The notes under the pieces are model-generated. The model did no database searches and was not told the origin of the DNA. It saw nothing but the letters and a program-made list of their open reading frames with translations. Made by a program: the position numbers and the translations under genes. Below are positions 1-5,375 of a DNA stretch of 5,538 nucleotides, piece by piece; position 1 is the stretch's first letter, and the number at the start of each line of letters is the position of its first letter. This DNA comes from Vampirovibrionales bacterium (GTDB lineage Bacteria; Cyanobacteriota; Vampirovibrionia; Vampirovibrionales; JAJTHC01): the NCBI GenBank assembly GCA_021299615.1, contig JAJTHC010000228.1, positions 1-5,538 on the forward strand, in the 5' to 3' direction.

Positions 1-396
1 GTGATTTCCCCACAAGAAGCGATACTGGGCCCTCGTTTACGCTTGGGGCAGACCTTGTTTTTTCGCCTGAATGTGCCGTTGTATCCCACGAATAAGGATG
101 TGATTGTGGAAGATTCGAGCCTTTCTGGCACGGTTACCAAGCTTGAAAGAGAGGTAAACCGTCCCGAATTGAGTTGGGTGACGGTGACGCTGAATACGGT
201 GAGAAATGGTCATTCTAATGTGGTGTGGCGATTGAAGGCGGATTTGCGTTTTCCGATTTTGACCTTAAAGGAACAGCCCTTGTCTAGCTTGGGTAATTTG
301 GGGAACGTCTTAACGCCTGATGCAAGTCAGGTACAGAATTACATCTTACCGACGCAACAATTCATCACCAATACCACAACCGTTGAAAACCCTTAA
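1..396 (+). CDS. C-terminal part of an unrecognised beta-rich protein (probably cut by window edge)
   Basis: The frame is open from base 1 to a TAA at 394-396. A GTG occupies bases 1-3, but no upstream sequence is visible, so this is more likely the 3' part of a longer gene than a complete 131-residue protein. The visible residues alternate hydrophobic and polar as in beta strands: LRLGQTLFFRLNVPLYP near 13-29, then VIVEDSSLSGTVTKLE near 34-49, then a strand-rich stretch to about 90. The tail, from about 95, is rich in Asn, Thr and Gln and looks disordered. The 'gs-x-x-G-x-V' turn around 39-46 loosely resembles small beta domains of envelope proteins, but this is only a visual impression and no family is claimed. 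The gene converges with resB, and the two stop codons share bases 394-395 (spans overlap at 393-396). Confidence 0.6.
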   Translation: MISPQEAILGPRLRLGQTLFFRLNVPLYPTNKDVIVEDSSLSGTVTKLEREVNRPELSWVTVTLNTVRNGHSNVVWRLKADLRFPILTLKEQPLSSLGNLGNVLTPDASQVQNYILPTQQFITNTTTVENP

Positions 397-1874
397 CGCA
401 AGGCACGAGGCATCTTGGCAAGACAACGAGCCAACGCATCTTCTAAGGCATGGTGACGTTTTTTCGCCTTGCTATACCACCATAATTCGGTAGGCGGTGC
501 ATTGCCTTCGCCTTCTGCCGAATACAAGGCAAACCACACTTGATGATGTGGAATAAAACTCAAGGCACAACCTATTGCTAAAATAAGGAGGCTCACATAT
601 AAAAACGTCGTTTCAGGGGCATACTTAATCTGTAAACCCGTTGCCATGACTGCTTTTTTATACTGAACATGAAGCCCCCCTAGTGTTGCTGAAGCCCCAC
701 CTTCTTCTAAAGAAAGTATCGTGTTATTCGCTTCACTAAAGCCTTTTTGATACCCTTCTAAAACGCCGTTACGTTCCAGTAAAATGTGCAAGCGGTTACG
801 AGGCAAGCCATCCGTAAAACGCCCGAGCGGAAAAATAAACAAGCGAGTCGTGGCATTCACAGGATGCACCGCATACGGACGTCCTGCGAGTGTTTGAGAC
901 GCATCAAGACGTAAAGGCACTTGGTCAATCAAGACATCATGCAAAGTGGTGGGTGAAAATTGGGCTTGATAAAATGTCACGCCGTCATAGACAAAGGGAT
1001 GATTCACCGAAGTCTTGCCTTCGGCGAGGACTTCGCCTGTCAAAGGATCCAACATCTGCAAGGTGGAGGTAAATTGCTTGGGAATTAACGGCGAGTTTTT
1101 CTGAAACTCAATATCAAAATCGGTCACCTTGAACTTCCATTCAGGAATGCGACCCAACCAGTAAGGGGGATTCGTTGACGTTTGAAAGGAATCGGCTTCG
1201 ATGACATACAGGGATTCATTGGGCTTTAAAGTCGCTTGAGCCGTGAAATTACTGAAGGCTCCGTACAGCCCTGCTAAGAGGGTTAATGCAATGCCTAAGT
1301 GCGTAACCATGGGACCGACACGCCCCAGCCAGCCTCGTTGAGCGTAAAGGCTCCATGGGTGCTTGGGGCTAGAAGGCGTGATGCTAAAGCCTTCTTGTTT
1401 TAACGCCAGTGTTAAGGTGGCTAAAGTTTCAGGCGGTGCTACGGCAGGCGAAAGACGCAGGGAACGTCCTGTTGAACAGCTTTGAATATGCGTGGCATTC
1501 ATCAAGGTTTTCAGTGTAATCGAACGCCAAGCAGGACGCAACCAGCGAAAGGATCCCAGTACAATCGACACAAAAAAGAGGACTTCTAAACTAAAAAACC
1601 ACCGACTATAAAAGACATTAAAAAAGCCCATCGCTTTAAGGTAAGGCGTGGCATTGCCAAATTGACGTTGAATATCCGCTAAATTGACCAAGCTTTCTTG
1701 AGGCATTAAGCTCCCCACAATGCACGCCAACGCCAAAGCAATCAGCAACACAATCGCCAGTTCCATAGATGCTAAAAGACGGTAAACTTGCTTAAAAAAA
1801 CGCAACCAAGGCAAGCAGATGGGGTGGTTAAAACCTGTTTTTGGTACTTTTTTGAGTTTAGGCATTAGGGGCAT
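393..1874 (-). CDS. resB: Cytochrome c biogenesis protein ResB/Ccs1 (system II)
   Basis: ResB (Ccs1/CcsB) works with ResC/CcsA to move haem across the membrane and attach it to apocytochrome c. The 493-residue product has the family layout. TM1 lies near 37-57, with the ResB-like run SMELAIVLLIALALACIVGS followed by LMPQ. TM2 is near 86-111, TM3 near 186-207 and TM4 near 423-443, and a large extracytoplasmic domain lies between TM3 and TM4. TM3 carries THLGI, with His192 at the place of the conserved haem-linked histidine. NHPFVYDGVTFYQAQF (291-306), TGLQIKY (412-418) and the closing FIPHHQVW (440-447) are typical family blocks. The start is uncertain: ATG at 1874 directly abuts an AGG, whereas the in-frame ATG at 1865 (MPKLKK) has AGGA 8 nt upstream and may be the true start. 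No ResC gene is in the window. A weak -10 (TAGAAT, read at 1906-1901) lies upstream. The family call is firm. Confidence 0.93.
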   Translation of the reverse strand: MPLMPKLKKVPKTGFNHPICLPWLRFFKQVYRLLASMELAIVLLIALALACIVGSLMPQESLVNLADIQRQFGNATPYLKAMGFFNVFYSRWFFSLEVLFFVSIVLGSFRWLRPAWRSITLKTLMNATHIQSCSTGRSLRLSPAVAPPETLATLTLALKQEGFSITPSSPKHPWSLYAQRGWLGRVGPMVTHLGIALTLLAGLYGAFSNFTAQATLKPNESLYVIEADSFQTSTNPPYWLGRIPEWKFKVTDFDIEFQKNSPLIPKQFTSTLQMLDPLTGEVLAEGKTSVNHPFVYDGVTFYQAQFSPTTLHDVLIDQVPLRLDASQTLAGRPYAVHPVNATTRLFIFPLGRFTDGLPRNRLHILLERNGVLEGYQKGFSEANNTILSLEEGGASATLGGLHVQYKKAVMATGLQIKYAPETTFLYVSLLILAIGCALSFIPHHQVWFALYSAEGEGNAPPTELWWYSKAKKRHHALEDALARCLAKMPRALR

Positions 1875-1920
1875 CCTATGAGGAAAGGGGATTTTCTTTT
1901 ATTCTAGCATACGCATAACA

Positions 1921-1949
1921 CAATAGCCGTCCTTTGGGGACGGCTATTG
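1921..1949 (-). terminator. Perfect 12-bp hairpin, likely terminator of the 1971-2633 gene
   Basis: CAATAGCCGTCC (1921-1932) pairs without a mismatch with GGACGGCTATTG (1938-1949) around a 5-nt loop. It lies 21 nt past the stop of the minus-strand gene and before resB, so it probably ends that transcript and separates it from resB. On the minus strand the sequence after the stem is TGTTATG, a poor U tract. Termination may therefore be incomplete, or the stem may act as an RNA 3'-end stabiliser. There is no T run on the plus side either. Confidence 0.65.
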
Positions 1950-1970
1950 GAAGTCAAAGTCTTTGATTGA

Positions 1971-2633
1971 TTAAAGCATGACGGCTTTCATCGTCGAAGC
2001 AGGCAAAAGAACAGTGTTCCACAAGCCTTTCCAAAAAACGTGGGTACAATCTTGAAAAAGTTGGCGTGCTTGGTGACGAATGCCTTCAGGTCTGGCACAT
2101 AAGTTCATGGCACACAAGGCAAGCAAGCTGGTGAGCAATCCTGTTAAGCCAATACCCATTTGCAAAGGCCCTTGCATGAACACGTCTTTCAAGCGTTCTT
2201 GACGTCCCATGGCATGCTTGACGGGACGGTGTTTCAGAGCATCTTTTACGTTCTGTTCCGCTTTTTTTAGGGCAACTTTGTCGACTCGCTTATAAGGCAA
2301 GAACTCGCTTAAGTCTTCGCTTGCCATATCGCGTTCTAAGGCTTCATCCATATCATAGACGGTGTCTTCACTTAATAAAGACTTCCGCTTCGATTGAGCC
2401 GCTTTGGCTTGAGCAATCACTTGACGTGGGCTTAATACGGCATCATCACCTAACTTTTTGAGTTGGTCTTCATTTAGGTGTTCTTGTGCCATGCCTTTTA
2501 AAGAGGTAAGGTTTGGCTGAAGGCGTCTGCCGAAATAGCGTTCTAAATCAATTTCAATGCCACCGTCGTAACGGGGTTTGTCGCATTTTAAGACGAAAGT
2601 TTTGCGTTCTGAGTTAGACATAGAGAGGTTCAT
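1971..2633 (-). CDS. Orphan protein with a single C-terminal membrane segment
   Basis: I do not recognise this 220-residue protein. The N-terminal two thirds are soluble and highly charged. Residues 13-40 (FVLKCDKPRYDGGIEIDLER...) could form a small folded unit, and about 45-135 looks helical with many Lys, Glu and Asp. A hydrophobic segment at about 157-180 (GPLQMGIGLTGLLTSLLALC...) is the one clear membrane span. A second aromatic, amphipathic stretch (about 197-215) may lie on the membrane. No signal peptide is visible, so a tail-anchored topology with the charged region in the cytoplasm is likely. ATG at 2633 has AGG directly abutting it; the in-frame ATG at 2621 (MSNSER) has AGGA 11 nt upstream, so either could be used. 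Cys residues at 17, 174, 179 and 196 form no recognisable metal motif. Codon use looks native. No function is proposed. Confidence 0.75.
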   Translation of the reverse strand: MNLSMSNSERKTFVLKCDKPRYDGGIEIDLERYFGRRLQPNLTSLKGMAQEHLNEDQLKKLGDDAVLSPRQVIAQAKAAQSKRKSLLSEDTVYDMDEALERDMASEDLSEFLPYKRVDKVALKKAEQNVKDALKHRPVKHAMGRQERLKDVFMQGPLQMGIGLTGLLTSLLALCAMNLCARPEGIRHQARQLFQDCTHVFWKGLWNTVLLPASTMKAVML

Positions 2634-2699
2634 CCTTTACTGGGGGTTGTGACGAGAGAGAGAAAATAGAGAGTTTAAAAGTCTTGCATTGAGGTTAGG

Positions 2700-2726
2700 C
2701 TTATATAAGTATTAAAACAATCTTAA
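2700..2726 (-). promoter_or_regulatory. Possible sigma70 promoter for the 1971-2633 gene
   Basis: Read on the minus strand, TTAAGA (2726-2721) and TATAAG (2705-2700) are separated by 15 bp, shorter than ideal. Transcription would begin near 2693, giving a leader of about 60 nt before the start codon. The -10 is fair and the -35 is weak, so this is only the best candidate in the gap. Confidence 0.3.
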
Positions 2727-2766
2727 GAAGTTTCTGTGCTAGGATGAAGCGTTTTGTTACATTTTA

Positions 2767-2795
2767 TAGAAAGCTTTATGAAAGACACATATAGT
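2767..2795 (+). promoter_or_regulatory. Possible plus-strand promoter pointing into the hairpin tract
   Basis: TAGAAA (2767-2772), a 17-bp spacer and TATAGT (2790-2795) resemble a sigma70 promoter with 4/6 and 5/6 matches. A start near 2802 would lie about 15 nt before the first of three packed hairpins. AT-rich DNA yields such matches by chance, so this matters only because structured sequence follows it. Confidence 0.25.
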
Positions 2796-2816
2796 GTTTT
2801 AAAGAGTTTTCCGTAC

Positions 2817-2952
2817 TTAGGCTAGACGAGGAGCCTAGATTATTTTGTGAAGAAGTGTAGATAGACCTACATGACTGAACAAAATAATCGTAGCGACAAA
2901 GTATAGACAAGTAGGGGAAATTATTGAAAATACTATACCACCTAGTCGCTAT
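2817..2952 (+). ncRNA. Candidate structured RNA: three hairpins packed end to end
   Basis: Three inverted repeats tile this stretch without linkers. P1 pairs TAGGCT (2818-2823) with AGCCTA (2832-2837). P2 pairs GATTATTTTGT (2838-2848) with ACAAAATAATC (2879-2889) and has an inner stem TGTAG (2856-2860)/CTACA (2867-2871). P3 pairs TAGCGAC (2891-2897) with GTCGCTA (2945-2951) and has an inner stem GTATAG (2901-2906)/CTATAC (2933-2938). The plus strand folds better: T2817-G2838, G2855-T2872 and G2890-T2952 become G-U pairs, and P2's internal loop has tandem G-A oppositions (G2849/A2878, A2850/G2877). On the minus strand these would be C-A and C-U mismatches. TAGAC sits at or in the apical loop of each hairpin. 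No known RNA family is recognised. It could instead be the 3' end of the 2959-3738 transcript or a DNA-level protein target. There is no terminator-like T run. Confidence 0.35.
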
Positions 2953-2958
2953 TGAAGG

Positions 2959-3738
2959 TTACGTTACACGACGAATCAAGGCTGCTACTTGATCCACCAT
3001 AAGTTTGATTTCTTCAGGAACTTTTGGCTTTAGGGCATCAAGATTCAGAGAAGCGGATTCTGTCTTGCTATCCCACCAAAGCACGGGTTGAATCCCATAA
3101 GCATAAAAAACAGGGTCACTTGTTTTGTAGTTTGGATTTGAAAACAACCAATAGTTTATTAAATCTTGGATAAGTTTTGCATTCTTCTTGTAGTTTGGAT
3201 CCGAGGGAGGGCTGTTGACGATCACACATCGTTTTTTAGAGTTTAGTTCAAAACTTCCTTTTCGAGGAATGAAACCAGCTAATTTCAATTGTGTTTTGAT
3301 GATTTTCTTTAATCTTTGGAGCGTTTCTTTTGGGTCATATTGAGCAGGAACAGGTACTTTTTCTTTGTAGTATTTCAATAATTGCCCAGAATTTTCTAGT
3401 ATTTTTCGATTGATCCGTTCACTATCTCCGATATCAAGAAGATTTTCTAAAATCTCATAACAATTATGGTGATCGGGATTCCAAGCTTTTTTCTCGTATT
3501 TTTCAAATGCTTTTGGCTTCATTTTTGCTTTTAAGGCTTCTTTCAAAGTGGTTATCTTGCGGGCAATTTCTAATTTTTCTGGCAAGTTTTCTTGGTTGTT
3601 TTCTGAAATGGAATGTGCCTGAATCTTATTAACTTCTAAGGGCATCGTTATACGCATACCATTACGCTGCGTGGCATTTAGGTTATTAGCCCCTTTACAA
3701 GGAAAAGGAACGTGAGGCATTTTAACAGATATTGACAT
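2959..3738 (-). CDS. AT-rich, lysine-rich orphan protein
   Basis: I do not recognise this 259-residue protein. No signal peptide or membrane segment is visible. Residues 1-45 look unstructured (MSISVKMPHVPFPCKGANN...). Residues 50-85 are a Lys/Glu-rich helix, possibly coiled coil. The middle, about 88-160, is helical and basic. The C-terminal part contains a strand-like KRCVIVNSPPSDPNY (168-182) and an aromatic block, YWLFSNPNY (196-204) with FYAYGIQPVLWWD (212-224). The gene looks distinctly AT-rich: hand counts of three 60-base lines gave 30-45% GC, against about 58% in one line of the neighbouring acyltransferase gene. This suggests recent acquisition or lineage-specific origin. The ribosome site before ATG 3738 is weak; Met7 is an alternative start with no better site. 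It has its own strong promoter and is followed 6 nt after its stop by the triple-hairpin tract. Confidence 0.75.
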   Translation of the reverse strand: MSISVKMPHVPFPCKGANNLNATQRNGMRITMPLEVNKIQAHSISENNQENLPEKLEIARKITTLKEALKAKMKPKAFEKYEKKAWNPDHHNCYEILENLLDIGDSERINRKILENSGQLLKYYKEKVPVPAQYDPKETLQRLKKIIKTQLKLAGFIPRKGSFELNSKKRCVIVNSPPSDPNYKKNAKLIQDLINYWLFSNPNYKTSDPVFYAYGIQPVLWWDSKTESASLNLDALKPKVPEEIKLMVDQVAALIRRVT

Positions 3739-3783
3739 GGTTTTAAAAGATTCCCAAAAATAGGATTACATTGATTTACGGTG

Positions 3784-3812
3784 ATTATAATCGAAAGAAA
3801 TACCTTTATCAA
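3784..3812 (-). promoter_or_regulatory. Strong sigma70 promoter for the 2959-3738 gene
   Basis: On the minus strand TTGATA (3812-3807, 5/6 match) is followed by exactly 17 bp and then a perfect TATAAT (3789-3784). The predicted start, near 3777, gives a leader of about 39 nt to the ATG at 3738. The -35 begins only 7 nt past the acyltransferase stop, so the orphan gene can be transcribed independently of its upstream neighbour. It is the best promoter match in the window. Confidence 0.8.
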
Positions 3813-3819
3813 GTCTCGG

Positions 3820-4563
3820 CTAAAGTCTATTTTGAGGATTTTGTGCATAACGAGACAAGGTCGTCTTTAAATGAGACACCAGCGTTTCATTGACCTGTGC
3901 CAACACGCTTTCATCCTCATCAACAGAACTTTCCACCCAAATCGGCTTGCCCAAGTCCACATGAACCTGAGAAAACATACTGGGGATCTCAAAATCGTCC
4001 CACGCTGAGCGAAACTTAAACCAGTGATGCGGTGAAACCCCAGCCACAGGGATAATCGGCACACCAAGCTGAAAGGCGAGGTTCACAATGCCCTTTTTTG
4101 CTTCATGCTTCGGTCCACGAGGCCCATCCATCAAGCAGATCAGATGCCCCTTCTTTTCGGTAAACAAGGCTTGTATTTCGACAACCGCCTTGCTACCGCC
4201 ACGACCGTGAGCCCCTCGAATACTGTGGGGGAATCCGATGTGCTTGGCGACGTTGGCAATAAAATCGCCGTCCCGACTTTGAGAGATTAAGACATAAGGA
4301 GGCAACGTTTGAGCCGACTCACTCACACCTTCCATCCATTGCGGATGCACCAGCGTAAACATTTGCCCATGCCAAATGGCGAAAATCACAGGGGTGCCAG
4401 CATCTAGTAGGGCTTGCGTTTCGGGGTGAGCGTCCCACGTCGAACGTCGCCACCACCCCCGCACATGATTTAAAAAGGCAGGGGCTAACTGCTTTGAAAA
4501 AAACGGCAAGGCGACGTCATATTTGAAGATGTTGTAGTAGTGGGCGAATCCTTTTTCAGACAT
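3820..4563 (-). CDS. DUF374-family lysophospholipid acyltransferase-like protein
   Basis: The product (247 residues) belongs to the LPLAT superfamily, DUF374 branch, which transfers acyl chains to lysolipids or lipid A-like acceptors at the inner membrane. The exact substrate cannot be read from sequence. Family blocks appear in order: AIWHGQMF (62-69); VLISQSRDGDFIA (91-103), whose Ser-x-x-x-Asp-Gly replaces the usual HX4D layout in this branch; SIRGAHGRGGSKA (114-126); LMDGPRGPKHEAKKGIVNLA (144-163); and GVPIIPVAG (167-175). Length is normal for the family. The aromatic N-terminus (YYNIFKYDVALPFF) is probably a membrane-associated amphipathic region rather than a cleaved signal. ATG 4563 is the only plausible start: the upstream in-frame codons contain no ATG or GTG before a stop. 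It lacks a clear Shine-Dalgarno. A candidate promoter lies at 4612-4639, inside the rpe leader. The gene stands alone, divergent from rpe. Confidence 0.88.
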   Translation of the reverse strand: MSEKGFAHYYNIFKYDVALPFFSKQLAPAFLNHVRGWWRRSTWDAHPETQALLDAGTPVIFAIWHGQMFTLVHPQWMEGVSESAQTLPPYVLISQSRDGDFIANVAKHIGFPHSIRGAHGRGGSKAVVEIQALFTEKKGHLICLMDGPRGPKHEAKKGIVNLAFQLGVPIIPVAGVSPHHWFKFRSAWDDFEIPSMFSQVHVDLGKPIWVESSVDEDESVLAQVNETLVSHLKTTLSRYAQNPQNRL

Positions 4564-4611
4564 CGGCAGGGCATAGGCTTTCTTTAGTTTTGCACGAATC
4601 GAACTTTGTTT

Positions 4612-4639
4612 AGTGTATCATAATAACGATACTTCTCAA
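4612..4639 (-). promoter_or_regulatory. Candidate promoter of the acyltransferase gene, overlapping the rpe leader
   Basis: On the minus strand TTGAGA (4639-4634, 5/6) and TACACT (4617-4612, 4/6) are spaced by 16 bp. Transcription would start near 4605, about 42 nt before the ATG. The -35 lies 3 nt from the rpe ribosome site at 4643-4647, so polymerase bound here would cover the rpe promoter region. An imperfect operator-like inverted repeat, GTATC (4615-4619)/GATAC (4628-4632), sits within it. Confidence 0.45.
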
Positions 4640-4642
4640 AAT

Positions 4643-4647
4643 AAGGA
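4643..4647 (+). promoter_or_regulatory. rpe ribosome binding site (sets the start)
   Basis: AAGGA is followed by 7 nt and then ATG at 4655. This fixes the start at MPHPTPVLIAPSILSADF. The frame also extends upstream to a GTG at 4613, but that adds 14 residues with no family counterpart (MYHNNDTSQ...), has no ribosome site and overlaps the promoter region. Confidence 0.85.
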
Positions 4648-4654
4648 AACCGTC

Positions 4655-5323
4655 ATGCCTCATCCAACGCCTGTTCTTATTGCTCCTTCCATTCTTTCGG
4701 CGGACTTTGCCTACTTGGGTGATGCCTTGAAAACGCTCGAATCCGCAGGAGCCGACTGGATTCATGTGGATGTAATGGATGGTCACTTTGTGCCGAACCT
4801 CACCATTGGCGCGCCTGTTGTTCACGCCTTACGCAAAGTCACGACCTTACCGTTGGATGTTCACTTGATGATTGAAAACCCCGATGCCCTCATCCCCGAT
4901 TTTGCCAAGGCAGGGGCGGATATTTTAACCGTTCATGTGGAAGCGTGTACGCATTTGCATCGTACCCTGCAGTTGATTAAGTCTTTGGGCGTCAAAGCAG
5001 GGGTTTCCTTGAATCCGCATACGCCTGTTTCTGTGTTAGAACCTGTGATAGACGATCTAGATTTAATCCTGATTATGAGTGTGAATCCTGGTTTTGGCGG
5101 TCAAGCGTTTATTCCGTACAGTTTGGAAAAACTCAAGCAGGCGAAAGCCTTGATTGGTGAAAGACGCATCCACTTAGAAGTGGATGGGGGTGTGGGCTTG
5201 ACGAATATCGCCGATATTCTAACCGCAGGAGCTGACACGATTGTGGCGGGGTCTGCGATTTTTAATGCTCCTAACATGAGCGAAACCATCTCTCAATTAC
5301 GGCAAGGACGCCAAAATCGTTAA
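4655..5323 (+). CDS. rpe: Ribulose-phosphate 3-epimerase
   Basis: This cytosolic TIM-barrel enzyme interconverts D-ribulose 5-phosphate and D-xylulose 5-phosphate in the pentose phosphate and Calvin pathways. The product has 222 residues, normal for the family. Diagnostic blocks are all present: APSILSADF (10-18), DWIHVDVMDGHFVPNLTIG (34-52), LPLDVHLMIE (65-74), HVEA (94-97), LILIMSVNPGFGGQAFIP (137-154), HLEVDGGV (173-180) and VAGSAIF (197-203). The expected metal ligands His37, Asp39, His70 and Asp177 are intact, with Asp39 and Asp177 the catalytic pair, and GG-plus-GS phosphate-binding turns are visible. It is transcribed alone on the plus strand, divergent from the acyltransferase. A weak promoter, TTGTTT (4606-4611) with GATACT (4628-4633) at 16 bp, would give a leader of only about 15 nt. 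No pathway partner gene lies in the window. The identification is secure. Confidence 0.98.
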   Translation: MPHPTPVLIAPSILSADFAYLGDALKTLESAGADWIHVDVMDGHFVPNLTIGAPVVHALRKVTTLPLDVHLMIENPDALIPDFAKAGADILTVHVEACTHLHRTLQLIKSLGVKAGVSLNPHTPVSVLEPVIDDLDLILIMSVNPGFGGQAFIPYSLEKLKQAKALIGERRIHLEVDGGVGLTNIADILTAGADTIVAGSAIFNAPNMSETISQLRQGRQNR

Positions 5324-5351
5324 TTGTAGTGTTTTAAGGAATCTTCCTGTC

Positions 5352-5375
5352 CCCTCTCCTAATTTTAGGAGAGGG
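5352..5375 (+). terminator. 9-bp hairpin after rpe, possible terminator and first stem of the repeat element
   Basis: CCCTCTCCT (5352-5360) pairs with AGGAGAGGG (5367-5375) around AATTTT. It is the first stable stem after the rpe stop, 28 nt away, so it could end the rpe transcript. It is followed by AAGAGAACG and not by a U tract, so intrinsic termination would be poor on the plus strand. It is also part of the larger repeat starting here. Confidence 0.35.

Noticed and set aside
890..1072. A 60-codon plus-strand frame inside resB
   Set aside because: It lies wholly antisense to a confident resB region, is rich in Arg, His and Trp without family character, and has no ribosome site.
2744..2794. 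A 16-codon plus-strand ORF (MKRFVTFYRKLYERHI) in the gap, a possible leader peptide
   Set aside because: Its AGG abuts the ATG with no spacing, no gene follows on that strand, and so short a frame is expected by chance in AT-rich DNA.
2817..2952. Hairpins as an integron attC site, or as IS200/IS605 ends
   Set aside because: No GTTRRRY/RYYYAAC core pair is seen at the hairpin boundaries, and no integrase or HUH transposase gene is in the window.
2817..2952. Hairpins as a CRISPR array, retron RNA or type III antitoxin repeat
   Set aside because: There are no regular direct repeats beyond a 5-mer and no reverse transcriptase. The neighbouring protein shows no recognisable toxin or Cas motif.
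3867..4290. Frames on both strands inside the acyltransferase gene (3867-4067 minus, 4105-4290 plus)
   Set aside because: They overlap conserved DUF374 motifs in the correct frame, and their translations look like frame-shifted noise.
4613..4654. GTG start at 4613 for rpe
   Set aside because: The 14 extra residues precede the conserved N-terminus and lack a ribosome site, while ATG 4655 has AAGGA at 7 nt.
4610..5289. Minus-strand frames antisense to rpe (4610-4825 and 5101-5289)
   Set aside because: They are mirror frames of highly conserved rpe blocks with no independent support.
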